DNA of 16,187 bases from contig JAKBCM010000010.1 in NCBI GenBank assembly GCA_021807845.1, positions 1-16,187 on the forward strand, written 5' to 3'. A program made the translations under genes and the position numbers. The notes beneath the pieces are model-generated. The model saw only the letters and a list, made by a program, of their open reading frames with translations, searched no databases and was not told where the DNA came from. This DNA is from Pseudomonadota bacterium. GTDB lineage: Bacteria > Pseudomonadota > Gammaproteobacteria > Legionellales > Legionellaceae. Numbering within the stretch: position 1 is the first letter of the stretch; every line of letters begins with the position of its first letter. Below, one piece after another: positions 1 to 8,100 of the stretch.

Positions 1-831
1 ATCTAAGCTCCTAGTCATCGCAGGTATGACGATTTGATCCACCCGATGAACATTGTTTATTAATTTAGTAACATCGTGTTGGCATGCTTGACTATCTCCA
101 TTGGCCTCTAACCCATTTGGAAGTAAATAGCCTATGGCAAAACAATTTTCGTCTTCGAGAAACTGCTGGGATAATACGGTTTGCCCTAACCCAAGAAAAC
201 TACGTACAAATAATGCCAAGTGCCTCCCTCCAACATCCAATTCCTCTATCATGTGACCATCGGTGGTAAAACTTGGATCTACCGGGAAAGTCACTTGAAC
301 GGATGCCCCCCCCATATCCATCACTGCTGCCAAAGGCTTATCAGGCGAATCAAATCCACCCAACTGATAGTTTACAGCCAACCAACCATAAACACCTTCA
401 TCATTTCCCGTAATGGTTTTCGACTCTTTCAACAACCACTCTGGATGCTGTTGGAACCAAAGATTGAGTATTTGATACAAAGACTGCTGTCTTGGGATAG
501 GTTGCAGTCGCATGCCTGCAGTCGCATAAAAATAAACAGGGATGTTTGCTTCTGGTGCATTGGAAAACAACTGATCTAAATAGGATTGAATAGATGCTTG
601 TTGTGGCTCAAGCGTTGCAAATCCTGGCTTTATTTTTTTGGACCAAATTTCGTTAATCCCTATCGGTTGCTTGAGTTGATTTAAATCATAAGCATAAATA
701 TGTAACCTCGAACCCGTACTGCCAGCATCAACAATTGCAATACAATGATGAAGCTTACAATCACTATTCTCGGCAAAAACATACCCATCAACCGATAGCC
801 AGAAAAAAAACAATAGAAATATGCGTTTCAT
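1..831 (-). CDS. Secreted ecto-NTPDase (GDA1/CD39 apyrase family), partial
   Basis: The frame is open from the ATG at 829-831 to the left edge (277 codons), so the C-terminal part is missing from the window. Residues 1-20 form a signal peptide (MKRIFLLFFFWLSVDGYVFA, then EN), so the protein is exported. The apyrase conserved regions appear in order: ACR1 DAGSTGSR (35-42), ACR2 YATAGMR (102-108), ACR3 GNDEGVYGW (142-150) with E145 as the expected catalytic base, and ACR4 MDMGGASVQ (171-179). The family hydrolyses nucleoside tri- and diphosphates to monophosphates with a divalent metal. Such enzymes are common in eukaryotes and rare in bacteria; Legionella pneumophila has secreted examples linked to growth in host cells. 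The start is supported by GGAT about six bases upstream and by a sigma70-like promoter at 872-900. It is transcribed divergently from the gene at 920. Family assignment is secure; substrate preference cannot be read from sequence. Confidence 0.93.
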   Translation of the reverse strand, partial: MKRIFLLFFFWLSVDGYVFAENSDCKLHHCIAIVDAGSTGSRLHIYAYDLNQLKQPIGINEIWSKKIKPGFATLEPQQASIQSYLDQLFSNAPEANIPVYFYATAGMRLQPIPRQQSLYQILNLWFQQHPEWLLKESKTITGNDEGVYGWLAVNYQLGGFDSPDKPLAAVMDMGGASVQVTFPVDPSFTTDGHMIEELDVGGRHLALFVRSFLGLGQTVLSQQFLEDENCFAIGYLLPNGLEANGDSQACQHDVTKLINNVHRVDQIVIPAMTRSLD

Positions 832-871
832 AACGATCCAAAAAATAATAGTTGATTTATTTGTTTTATTT

Positions 872-900
872 ATTTTACACTTAGCATCAAATTTAATCAA
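872..900 (-). promoter_or_regulatory. Candidate sigma70 promoter for the NTPDase gene
   Basis: On the minus strand TTGATT (895-900) and TAAAAT (872-877) are separated by exactly 17 bases, matching the -35 and -10 consensus at 4/6 and 5/6. Transcription would start near 865 and leave a leader of about 35 bases before the ATG at 831. The whole intergenic interval is very AT-rich, so chance matches are possible. Confidence 0.5.
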
Positions 901-919
901 ACACATTATTGAAACCATC

Positions 920-1606
920 ATGAGATTGTATTCTACTTTTTTTCAAGCAGCCTCTTCTATCAAACGCAATAAAAATGAAGTTGTGGCCATTTTAAGTATC
1001 AATGAATGTGCTTTCTTTGTTGTCAAAAGCAATACAGATAGCAAAACGGCAACTTTAATTCAAGCCCATTTAAAATTAGAACTCGGCAAAGAGTTGCTTA
1101 AATATTTTAATGATAAAGAACATTTAGAGAAACATACCCAAGAAGCTCAAGAGAAAAGAATACATAAATTACATCAATTGATGTTGGAAAATGGTGTTCA
1201 TCTCCATTTTCCACAAGATAGACGTCATGCGGAAGAAAAATTAATTTTATTATTCTCTGAAATGGTAGCTACTTTCAGACGCGAAAACCCTGAGCAACCG
1301 ATTATAAATATTGATATTTTTTTAACCCATTCACCCTGCTCAACCGTTGGTAAAAGACAACATAGTAATCACCTCGAACTAGAAGGGATGATTCTAGACA
1401 AAGGTTGTCATGAAAAATTAATGATGTTTTTTAACCATAAAAAATACTCAGTCACGTACCCTGCGCTTTTTAAACACCACCCAAAGATACAAGTTCATTA
1501 TTTCTATAAATTTGATGAAACGCCTGATAACACCTTTATTTGTCAAGTTGATCATAGGGTTAAAAAAGAATTAGTTGCAATGAATGTATTACGATTAAAT
1601 GGCTAG
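920..1606 (+). CDS. Uncharacterised protein with deaminase-like HAE...PC...C pattern
   Basis: A 228-residue protein I do not recognise by name. H103-A-E105 opens a predicted helix, P139-C140 follows a predicted strand (IDIFLTHSPC), and C163 starts another helix (GCHEKLMMFF). This order (HAE-x33-PC-x22-C) is that of zinc-dependent cytidine-deaminase-like folds, where His and two Cys hold zinc and Glu is the proton shuttle. The usual spacing between the cysteines is only 2-4 residues, so this would be a variant with an insertion. The N-terminal strands (VVAILSINECAFFVV) and the later strand (IQVHYFYKF) fit the fold order. No signal peptide is seen with this start. The frame stays open upstream to an ATG at 821, which would add a hydrophobic segment, but that ATG overlaps the divergent NTPDase start. 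Neither start has a clear ribosome-binding site. It lies 66 bases before pntAA on the same strand. The gene is probable; its function is an inference. Confidence 0.7.
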   Translation: MRLYSTFFQAASSIKRNKNEVVAILSINECAFFVVKSNTDSKTATLIQAHLKLELGKELLKYFNDKEHLEKHTQEAQEKRIHKLHQLMLENGVHLHFPQDRRHAEEKLILLFSEMVATFRRENPEQPIINIDIFLTHSPCSTVGKRQHSNHLELEGMILDKGCHEKLMMFFNHKKYSVTYPALFKHHPKIQVHYFYKFDETPDNTFICQVDHRVKKELVAMNVLRLNG

Positions 1607-1672
1607 CAATATCCATCTGATTCGACTAGGATGATGCAATTTAGCTTCAGGTATAGTTGTAAGGATGGTGTT

Positions 1673-2806
1673 ATGAAAATTGTGGCAATCAAAGAACTAG
1701 AACATGAGACTCGTGTTGCAATCACTCCAAAGGCTGCTAAAAGTTATATCAAATTAGGCCTTGAGGTCCTTTGTGAGCATCATGCAGGAGTCAATGCAGG
1801 ATATCATGATCATGATTATGAAGAGGTAGGCGCTTCTATTATCCAAGATAGAGCTCAACTGATTCAGCAAGCAAATGTCATGCTTTGTGTGAATGAACCA
1901 ACCCACAAAACGCTGAAAGGACTACCAGAAAAAGCACTGCTTATCTGCCCTATCGACAATGAACCCCCTAGTGAATTACTACAATGGTGTCAACATCATC
2001 AAATCAGTGTCTTTTCAATGAATCATGTGCCTCGCATCACCCGCGCTCAAAACATTGATAGTCTCTCTTCACAAGCCAATTTAGCGGGTTATAGAGCAGT
2101 CATTGAAGCAGTATCTCACTTCAATCGAGCCATCCCTATGATGATGACTGCAGCAGGGATGATCCAACCGGCCAAAGTCTTAATCCTTGGTGCTGGAGTT
2201 GCCGGCTTACAAGCAATCGCTACTGCGAAACGATTAGGTGCTGTGGTTTATGCATTTGATGTACGCCAAGCGGCCAAAGAGCAAGTTCAAAGTCTTGGTG
2301 CTGAATTTATCGAGGTAAAAGAAGGACAAGACAACGCCCTATCAAGTGGTTATGCCAAAGAAGTCAGTGAGGAATATCGCCAATTACAATCAGCACTCAT
2401 CGACCAATATGCCCGTCTTGCAGATATCATCATTTGTACTGCATTGATCCCTGGTAAAAAAGCCCCAACGCTTATCTCTAAGGAAACGGTTGAAAACATG
2501 AAACCTGGGTCCATCATTGTAGATTTAGCCACATCACGGGGAGGCAATTGTGAGCTCAGCGTTCGTGACAAAATCGTAAAACATCAACAGGTTACTTTGA
2601 TTGGTCATAGCAACATCGCGGGCCTAATCCCTGCCACAGCAAGTGATTTATACGCAAACAACCTGGTTCATTTAATTAGTTTTCTCAAGGACTCCTCTCC
2701 AACATTTACATTCAATGAAGAAGATGAAATGATTCGGCAAGCATTGATTTGCCATGATGGACAATTATATCCTTTTCAATCCATTAAGGAGGCACAACAT
2801 GACTGA
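1673..2806 (+). CDS. pntAA: NAD(P) transhydrogenase subunit alpha part 1 (NAD-binding domain I)
   Basis: The soluble domain-I subunit (377 residues) of the split-alpha proton-translocating transhydrogenase. It binds NAD(H) on the cytoplasmic side and passes hydride to NADP+ bound by PntB. The N-terminus ([13 protein letters not shown]) is typical of the alanine dehydrogenase/PntA family. [21 protein letters not shown] block near residue 125 is the family signature, and a Rossmann loop [10 protein letters not shown] lies at 169-178. The ATG at 1673 is chosen because AAGGA sits about 7 bases upstream and the protein then begins like its homologues; an in-frame ATG at 1631 would add 14 residues without support. 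The stop overlaps the start of pntAB by 8 bases, so translation of the two is probably coupled. Confidence 0.95.
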   Translation: MKIVAIKELEHETRVAITPKAAKSYIKLGLEVLCEHHAGVNAGYHDHDYEEVGASIIQDRAQLIQQANVMLCVNEPTHKTLKGLPEKALLICPIDNEPPSELLQWCQHHQISVFSMNHVPRITRAQNIDSLSSQANLAGYRAVIEAVSHFNRAIPMMMTAAGMIQPAKVLILGAGVAGLQAIATAKRLGAVVYAFDVRQAAKEQVQSLGAEFIEVKEGQDNALSSGYAKEVSEEYRQLQSALIDQYARLADIIICTALIPGKKAPTLISKETVENMKPGSIIVDLATSRGGNCELSVRDKIVKHQQVTLIGHSNIAGLIPATASDLYANNLVHLISFLKDSSPTFTFNEEDEMIRQALICHDGQLYPFQSIKEAQHD

Positions 2807-3098
2807 ACTGAATACCTTAAATAATCCCTACATTGCCATTTTAACCATTTTTGTTCTGGCCTGTTTTGTTGGCTATTACGTCGTTTGGAAAGTAACGCCA
2901 GCTTTACATACCCCTTTGATGTCAGTCACTAATGCTATCTCGAGTATTATTATTTTGGGCGCATTAATTGCTGCTGGTAGCCAGATCACAGGCACCATCA
3001 CGTTTATCAGTGGACTAGGAATCTTTATCACTGCCATCAATATTTTTGGTGGATTCATTGTAACTCAGCGTATGTTACGCATGTATAAGAAAAATTAA
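2799..3098 (+). CDS. pntAB: NAD(P) transhydrogenase subunit alpha part 2 (membrane)
   Basis: A 99-residue inner-membrane protein with three predicted membrane segments (about residues 11-30, 45-62 and 66-86). The block [20 protein letters not shown] is the hallmark of the domain-II part of the alpha subunit; with the PntB membrane part it forms the proton channel. In Escherichia coli it is fused to domain I, whereas here it is separate, as in Rhodospirillum and many other bacteria. The start at 2799 has a strong TAAGGAGG (2786-2792 region) and overlaps the end of pntAA. pntB follows after 12 bases. Confidence 0.95.
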   Translation: MTELNTLNNPYIAILTIFVLACFVGYYVVWKVTPALHTPLMSVTNAISSIIILGALIAAGSQITGTITFISGLGIFITAINIFGGFIVTQRMLRMYKKN

Positions 3099-3110
3099 GG
3101 TAGAACACTT

Positions 3111-4508
3111 ATGCTCACTTCTGTTTCATTTATTTATTTAATCGCAGCTGTTTGTTTCATTTTAGCGTTAAAAGGTCTTGCGAGCCCTGCCACAGCTAGA
3201 CAAGGCAATTATTTAGGCATCTTTGGAATGACTTTGGCTATTTTGGCAACCTTTTTGACCCTTCAGATAGACCATATCTGGCTATTACTCCTACTCATTC
3301 TCTCAGGGGGAGGGGTTGGTACCTGGATAGCATTAAAAATTAAAATGACTGCTATTCCGCAACTCGTTGCTGGATTTCATTCACTTGTCGGATTAGCTGC
3401 GGTTCTCGTTGCTTTATGTGCGTTCTTATCTCCTCAATCATTTCACATTGGTTTACCTGATGCCATTGCCACTTCAAGTCTGGTTGAAATGAGTCTTGGT
3501 CTCATCATTGGAGCCATTACCTTTGCCGGATCAATCATTGCCTTTTTAAAACTACAAGGATTAATGTCTGGAAAACCATTACGATTTAAAGGACAAGTGC
3601 TCTTTAACTCTTCCTTAGCGATCGCCCTACTTTGCTTGTTTTTGGCATTTCTGAATCATCAATCGCTTGGGTTTTTTATTTTAATTGCCTTACTCTCTCT
3701 TGCTTTAGGAACATTCATTATCCTTCCTATCGGTGGCGCTGATATGCCTGTCGTCATTTCGATGTTGAATTCGTATTCAGGTTGGGCTGCTGCAGGGATT
3801 GGATTTACTTTAAGCAATCATCTTCTAGTCATCACCGGTGCATTGGTGGGTGCAAGTGGTGCGATTTTGAGTTATGTCATGTGTGCTGGCATGAATCGCT
3901 CCATCATCAATGTTATTTTTGGAGGCATTCAAGAAAGCGCTCAATCAAACCATCATTCAACAGATGCCGAGCCTATCAATGTGAGGATTGCCAACGGAGA
4001 TGATGCAGCTTTTCTCTTAAACAGTGCACAAAATGTGATTATTGTCCCAGGTTATGGGATGGCAGTTGCACACGCCCAACATGCTTTAAAGGAATTAGTA
4101 GTAGAGTTAGAATCACGAAACATTCGTGTACGTTTTGCCATTCATCCTGTTGCAGGTCGTATGCCAGGGCATATGAATGTGCTATTGGCTGAAGCCAATA
4201 TCCCGTATGACCAAGTATTTGAACAGATAGAAATTAATCGAGATTTTAATACTTGTGATGTGGTATTGGTTGTTGGTGCCAATGATATTACCAATCCAGC
4301 TGCTAAAACTGATCCCAGCTCACCTATTTATGGTATGCCTGTTTTAGATGTAGAAAAAGCAAAAATTGTTCTATTTTTAAAGCGTAGTTTGGCTCCTGGA
4401 TATGCGGGCGTTGAAAATAACTTATTTCATCACGACAACACATATATGTTATTTGGTGATGCTAAAGTTACCCTTGAGTCCATCTCTAAATCTATGGCCA
4501 CTTTGTAA
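3111..4508 (+). CDS. pntB: NAD(P) transhydrogenase subunit beta
   Basis: The 465-residue beta subunit, of normal family length. The first roughly 270 residues are a chain of membrane segments (domain II), including the typical LPIGGADMPVVISMLNSYSG block. The last roughly 180 residues are the NADP(H)-binding domain III: VPGYGMAVAHAQ (GYG starts at residue 314), VVGANDITNPAAKTDPSSPI near 388-405, and SLAPGYAGVENNLF near the C-terminus. The complex uses the proton gradient to make NADPH from NADH. The ATG at 3111 is preceded by AAGG. No convincing terminator was found directly downstream. Confidence 0.96.
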   Translation: MLTSVSFIYLIAAVCFILALKGLASPATARQGNYLGIFGMTLAILATFLTLQIDHIWLLLLLILSGGGVGTWIALKIKMTAIPQLVAGFHSLVGLAAVLVALCAFLSPQSFHIGLPDAIATSSLVEMSLGLIIGAITFAGSIIAFLKLQGLMSGKPLRFKGQVLFNSSLAIALLCLFLAFLNHQSLGFFILIALLSLALGTFIILPIGGADMPVVISMLNSYSGWAAAGIGFTLSNHLLVITGALVGASGAILSYVMCAGMNRSIINVIFGGIQESAQSNHHSTDAEPINVRIANGDDAAFLLNSAQNVIIVPGYGMAVAHAQHALKELVVELESRNIRVRFAIHPVAGRMPGHMNVLLAEANIPYDQVFEQIEINRDFNTCDVVLVVGANDITNPAAKTDPSSPIYGMPVLDVEKAKIVLFLKRSLAPGYAGVENNLFHHDNTYMLFGDAKVTLESISKSMATL

Positions 4509-4751
4509 GGACATATAAGAGTGTAAAAGCGATACTTTTGGGAGTAGATGCTCTGATGAACGCATTGATCGCATGACTTGTTCTAGAAAGCTACGGATGG
4601 GTTTCAATAACAGCAAGATTGATTCAACTTGTTTGTCATGCGATCCTCTATAATCTTAGAAAAAGCAATAGTGTAGGCATTTGATGTAGAGCCAAACTGC
4701 TTTTTCTTTATAGATGATAGTTTGGAATCTGTCATTCCAAAGAAGGTGGAA
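4509..4751. other. Gene-free stretch with hairpins between pntB and the micro-ORF
   Basis: No supported gene. An 11-base perfect inverted repeat (gatcgcatgac, 4567-4577 and 4635-4645) is separated by 57 bases. A TATAAT hexamer at 4649-4654 could be a -10 box for what follows, but no good -35 lies at the usual distance. A short AAAAG/CTTTT pair at 4524-4540 is too weak to call a terminator for the pnt genes. Confidence 0.4.
4721..4741 (+). promoter_or_regulatory. Perfect 8-bp hairpin directly before a ribosome-binding site
   Basis: TTTGGAAT (4721-4728) and ATTCCAAA (4734-4741) pair perfectly around the 5-base loop CTGTC. The stem ends one base before the purine-rich GAAGGTGG that precedes the ATG at 4752. 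There is no T-run after it, so a terminator is unlikely. A role in translation or mRNA stability is only suggested by position. Confidence 0.4.
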
Positions 4752-4829
4752 ATGACAAAATCCATTGTTGCCATGTACAAAGCTGCTTTTTTCATGTACA
4801 AAGCTGCTTTCTTTAAGAACATGTTTTGA
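4752..4829 (+). CDS. Candidate 25-residue micro-ORF with tandem MYKAAFF repeat
   Basis: ATG at 4752 is preceded by GAAGGTGG at about 3-5 bases, a better signal than many genes nearby have. The product is 25 residues: MTKSIVA, then MYKAAFF twice in tandem, then KNMF and stop. The two heptads come from a 21-base tandem duplication (4772-4792 and 4793-4813, 20 of 21 bases identical). The peptide is rich in aromatic and aliphatic residues with regularly spaced lysines and could form an amphipathic or membrane-associated helix. The stop lies 29 bases before the start of the exported-protein gene at 4859. It could also be a remnant of a broken gene or chance. I know of no family for it. Confidence 0.35.
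   Translation: MTKSIVAMYKAAFFMYKAAFFKNMF
4772..4813. repeat. 21-base tandem duplication, two copies
   Basis: Two adjacent 21-base units starting catgtacaaagctgcttt differ at one base. The unit length is a multiple of three and keeps reading frames open on both strands. Confidence 0.9.
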
Positions 4830-4858
4830 TCATTAACTTTCTGGTAAGGAGGTATTTT

Positions 4859-5245
4859 ATGCTACGAAAAATAGGAATTGCTTTACTCTTTGTAGGTGGA
4901 CTATTGACCACCAATGCCTTTTCAACAACCAACTATATTTTCACCCAAGGAATGGCTGTGGAATTCGAATTTCCGGTGAATGATCCTCAGATTTTTTCTA
5001 ATATTTTCTTCTGGACCCTGAAAGCATCTTGCGCCATCCTAGGGCAAATCCCTGAAACTGCCGTTTCAGTTAAGATGTTACGAAAAACAGGTTCAGTAAA
5101 TGGCACAGATTTAACGGCCGGAGATGAAATAGGCATACTATTACACCCAGGTGATATGTTAAACATCACCGCAGAATCTGGGGCAAAAGTCGAGCTGGTC
5201 AATAGAGGCACTCAAACCATCAAAGCAAGCTGTACGACGGCCTAA
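4859..5245 (+). CDS. Small exported protein of unknown function
   Basis: A 128-residue protein with an N-terminal signal peptide (positively charged MLRK, hydrophobic IGIALLFVGGLL, likely cleavage after about residue 20-22). The ATG at 4859 has an excellent TAAGGAGG seven bases upstream; an in-frame TTG at 4826 would add residues before the signal peptide and is not supported. The mature part is about 106 residues, with only two cysteines, C58 and C125, each in a similar context (LKASC and IKASC), which could form a disulfide in the periplasm. The C-terminal half (GDMLNITAESGAKVELVNRG) looks like a beta-rich fold. I recognise the general look of small secreted proteins in Legionella-like bacteria but no named family. 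The next gene is convergent. Confidence 0.85.
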   Translation: MLRKIGIALLFVGGLLTTNAFSTTNYIFTQGMAVEFEFPVNDPQIFSNIFFWTLKASCAILGQIPETAVSVKMLRKTGSVNGTDLTAGDEIGILLHPGDMLNITAESGAKVELVNRGTQTIKASCTTA

Positions 5246-5275
5246 CATATCACTTCTCAATAACCCTCTGAATTT

Positions 5276-5404
5276 CGTCATCATGAACTGGATGAGAGAT
5301 CTCCAAAAACTGGTACCCTGTCGGTTTTAGGAGATCTCTCACGTTGTTCGGAATGACGCCTGTTTCAACTTAAGACGTCATCCCGAACAACGTGAGAAAT
5401 CTCC
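5276..5404. repeat. Palindromic repeat element, three 29-base arms
   Basis: Three 29-base units alternate in orientation: 5276-5304 (forward), 5330-5358 (reverse) and 5376-5404 (forward). Units 2 and 3 are reverse complements at 27 of 29 positions with a 17-base loop and would form a long hairpin. Unit 1 pairs with unit 2 at 22 of 29 positions, an alternative hairpin with a 25-base loop. The element lies between the convergent exported-protein gene and prfC, so its RNA hairpin may also protect or end transcripts from both sides. It shares 18 of 28 ungapped bases per arm with the palindrome at 14903-14985. Confidence 0.85.
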
Positions 5405-5428
5405 TGGTGGTGCTCTAACAGATTTTGG

Positions 5429-7009
5429 TTAATGTTCTCTTGTTGCTGAAAATTGGATTTTAGGATAGCGCTCTTCTGTCATAGACAAATTCACCTTAGT
5501 AGGCGCGAGATACATCAACGTATCACTACCATCTAAAGCCAAATAGTCAAATACTTTTGCCCTAAATTCAGTCATTGCTTTTTCATCTTCAGCATAAACC
5601 CACCGTGCACAAGAAACATTCACTGACTCATAGACACAATCCACATTGTACTCATGCTTTAACCGATGAGCCACAACATCAAACTGCAGCATGCCAACGG
5701 CACCTAAGATCAATTGATTGCTGTTCAATGGTCTAAATACTTGTGTGGCACCTTCTTCTGAGAGCTCGATGAGACCTTTGATCAATGCCTTGCTTTTTAA
5801 TGGATCTTTTAAGCGAACCAAACGAAACAATTCAGGCGCAAAATTGGGAATACCAGTGAATTTTAAGACTTCCCCTTCTGTAAACGTATCCCCTATGCGA
5901 ATGGTTCCATGATTATGTAACCCAATGATATCACCAGGTAATGCTAAATCCGCATGACTTCTATCGCCAGCCATAAAAGTCAAAGCGTTAGAAATTTGAA
6001 TATCTTTATCTAAGCGAAGATGAGTCAACTTCATTCCTTTTTTAAACATCCCTGAACAAATTCTCAAAAATGCAATTCTGTCCCGATGTTTAGGATCCAT
6101 ATTGGCCTGAATTTTAAAGACAAACCCACTAAAATTAGCCTCTTCTGGATGAACCATTCTCTCTTGTGACTGACGTGGTGTAGGACCTGGCGCATAATGA
6201 GCAAAATCATCTAAAAGCTCTTTAATGCCAAAATTATTAATGGCTGAACCGAAATAGACTGGCGTCATTTTTCCAGCCAAATAGTGATCCAATTGGAACT
6301 CATGGGAAGCTCCTTTGACCAATTCGATTTCTTCTCGTAACTCTAATGCACTATCACCCAATAGCTCATCGAGCTTTGGGTTATCAAGGCCTTTGATTTG
6401 CACCGCCGTCTGCTTTTCTGCATTTTTACCAGATTGATATAGATAAACCGTATCTTGATACAGATGATAAATTCCTTTAAATCGTTTTCCCATCCCAACA
6501 GGCCACGTGATTGGTGCACATTGGATCTGCAGTACTGTTTCCACCTCATCGAGTAACTCAATAGGTGAGCGGCCTTCCCTATCTAATTTATTAATGAATG
6601 TCATGATAGGTGTATCACGAAGACGACACACCTCCATCAATTTAACGGTTCTTTCCTCTACACCTTTCGCCACATCAATCACCATTAATGCAGAATCTAC
6701 AGCAGTCAAGGTGCGATAAGTATCTTCAGAAAAATCCTCATGTCCTGGGGTATCCAACAAATTAATCACATGATGATTATAAATAAACTGCATCACCGAT
6801 GTGGTGATCGAAATCCCCCTTTCCTTTTCCATCTCCATCCAATCTGAAGTGGCATGACGTGTAGCCTTGCGACCCTTAACAGTCCCAGCTAATTGAATCG
6901 CTCCGCCAAACAACAGTAACTTTTCAGTAACCGTCGTCTTTCCTGCATCAGGATGAGAAATAATGGCAAATGTACGCCGTTTGGTAAAATCATGATAAAA
7001 ATCAGACAT
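5429..7009 (-). CDS. prfC: Peptide chain release factor 3
   Basis: A translational GTPase of 526 residues, close to the 529 of Escherichia coli RF3. It recycles RF1/RF2 from the ribosome after peptide release, in the cytoplasm. The GTPase motifs are all present: G1 HPDAGKTT (19-26), switch region RGISITT (64-70), G3 DTPGH (86-90) and G4 NKLD (140-143). The EF-Tu-like second domain and RF3 C-terminal domain follow. The ATG at 7009 gives the family N-terminus ([16 protein letters not shown] near residue 10) and has AGG upstream; an in-frame TTG at 7027 would add six residues. It starts 31 bases after the hydrolase gene ends on the same strand, so it may be read from the acyl-CoA operon, although its function is unrelated. 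Confidence 0.97.
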   Translation of the reverse strand: MSDFYHDFTKRRTFAIISHPDAGKTTVTEKLLLFGGAIQLAGTVKGRKATRHATSDWMEMEKERGISITTSVMQFIYNHHVINLLDTPGHEDFSEDTYRTLTAVDSALMVIDVAKGVEERTVKLMEVCRLRDTPIMTFINKLDREGRSPIELLDEVETVLQIQCAPITWPVGMGKRFKGIYHLYQDTVYLYQSGKNAEKQTAVQIKGLDNPKLDELLGDSALELREEIELVKGASHEFQLDHYLAGKMTPVYFGSAINNFGIKELLDDFAHYAPGPTPRQSQERMVHPEEANFSGFVFKIQANMDPKHRDRIAFLRICSGMFKKGMKLTHLRLDKDIQISNALTFMAGDRSHADLALPGDIIGLHNHGTIRIGDTFTEGEVLKFTGIPNFAPELFRLVRLKDPLKSKALIKGLIELSEEGATQVFRPLNSNQLILGAVGMLQFDVVAHRLKHEYNVDCVYESVNVSCARWVYAEDEKAMTEFRAKVFDYLALDGSDTLMYLAPTKVNLSMTEERYPKIQFSATREH

Positions 7010-7040
7010 GGTGAAGAACCTATTCAATGGATATGAACCT

Positions 7041-8099
7041 TCAAACCATCAATAAAGGTAACTCCGGTTGCCCACAAACAAAATAATCAGCAACTTGTTC
7101 ACTAGTCACCTTTGAAATGGATTCAGGTTTCCATTCTGGTGATTTATCTTTATCGATGAGCAAAGCTCGTACGCCTTCGTAAAAATCGTGGTCGCGCATA
7201 AAATGCCCAACCAAGCAGTAATCCATTTTAACACATTCTGCCATACTCATGAACTTCGCTTGATGTAATTGATGAAGCGTTATTTTTAGACTTAAAGGCG
7301 ACTTTTTATTTAGGATATGAAGCGTATCTCTAGCCCATTCATCAGACTCTGAAAGCCTGCTAAAAATGGACTCTATATCAGGTGCTGAAAAAGCATCATT
7401 CACTCTTGATGTTTTCTCCAACAAAGGTGCCTGTGCTTCAGGCATTGTAAATGGCTGCAAACATCTCTCGACACAAAGATGTGGATCAGAAGATAGATCT
7501 GAATCTATCAAAGCATGCAGCGCATTTTCAAATTGGGAAGATGGGATCTGATACTTAATAAGACCCAATGCTTTCGCGTCTGACATACCGAGTCTCGCCC
7601 CCGTCAACCCCAAATAAATGCCATATTGATCAAGACAACGAGACAACAAATAGCTCGCGCCAATATCTGGAAAAAATCCTATCCCAGTTTCAGGCATGGC
7701 GAACAAAAAGCGTTCACTGGCAACAGGGTGGCTCCCATGCAAAGAGATCCCAACCCCGCCTCCCATGGTCACACCATCCATGAAGGCAATATAAGGTTTT
7801 TTAAATTGATGAATATAATGATTTAATCGATATTCATGCCAAAAAAATTGCATTTGCAGGTGCGCATCATGAGATCTTCTATCGTACAACCAACGAATAT
7901 CCCCTCCAGCACAGAAAGCTTTTCCTGCTGCAGCTGATTGAATGGCAACCGCATGAATATCATCCGCATCATGCCATTCCTCCAACTGGTGTTGCAAAGC
8001 TAAAATCATGGGCAAGGTCAAAGCATTTAACGCATCAACTCGTTGTAATGTAATGATTCCTATATGATTTTCCCGAGAAAAGACAAGATCAGTCGTCAT
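7041..8099 (-). CDS. 3-hydroxyisobutyryl-CoA hydrolase
   Basis: A 352-residue crotonase-fold thioesterase that releases 3-hydroxyisobutyrate from its CoA ester in valine breakdown. GGDIR (65-69) and [10 protein letters not shown] (106-115) form the CoA-binding and oxyanion region. [11 protein letters not shown] carries the catalytic pair E137 and D145, spaced eight residues apart as in human HIBCH. Near the C-terminus [18 protein letters not shown] is the signature that separates HIBCH from enoyl-CoA hydratases. The frame is open far upstream, but the ATG at 8099 matches the family start; it lies one base after the stop of the upstream hydratase, with GGGAG before it. The product of this step would go to 3-hydroxyisobutyrate dehydrogenase, which is not in the window. 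Confidence 0.93.
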   Translation of the reverse strand: MTTDLVFSRENHIGIITLQRVDALNALTLPMILALQHQLEEWHDADDIHAVAIQSAAAGKAFCAGGDIRWLYDRRSHDAHLQMQFFWHEYRLNHYIHQFKKPYIAFMDGVTMGGGVGISLHGSHPVASERFLFAMPETGIGFFPDIGASYLLSRCLDQYGIYLGLTGARLGMSDAKALGLIKYQIPSSQFENALHALIDSDLSSDPHLCVERCLQPFTMPEAQAPLLEKTSRVNDAFSAPDIESIFSRLSESDEWARDTLHILNKKSPLSLKITLHQLHQAKFMSMAECVKMDYCLVGHFMRDHDFYEGVRALLIDKDKSPEWKPESISKVTSEQVADYFVCGQPELPLLMV

Positions 8100-8100
8100 C

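Noticed and set aside
84..579. Two plus-strand open frames
   Set aside because: They lie opposite the NTPDase gene, whose conserved regions occupy the minus strand throughout.
4524..4540. AAAAG/CTTTT pair as a terminator for pntB
   Set aside because: The stem is only five AT-rich base pairs and has no T-run after it.
4567..4645. 11-base inverted repeat as a regulatory site or attachment site
   Set aside because: The arms are 57 bases apart with no neighbouring integrase or regulator; left as a note only.
4604..4822. Minus-strand 72-codon frame with a KKAALYM repeat
   Set aside because: It has no ribosome-binding site; its repeat is the complement of the 21-base duplication, and the plus-strand micro-ORF has the better start signal.
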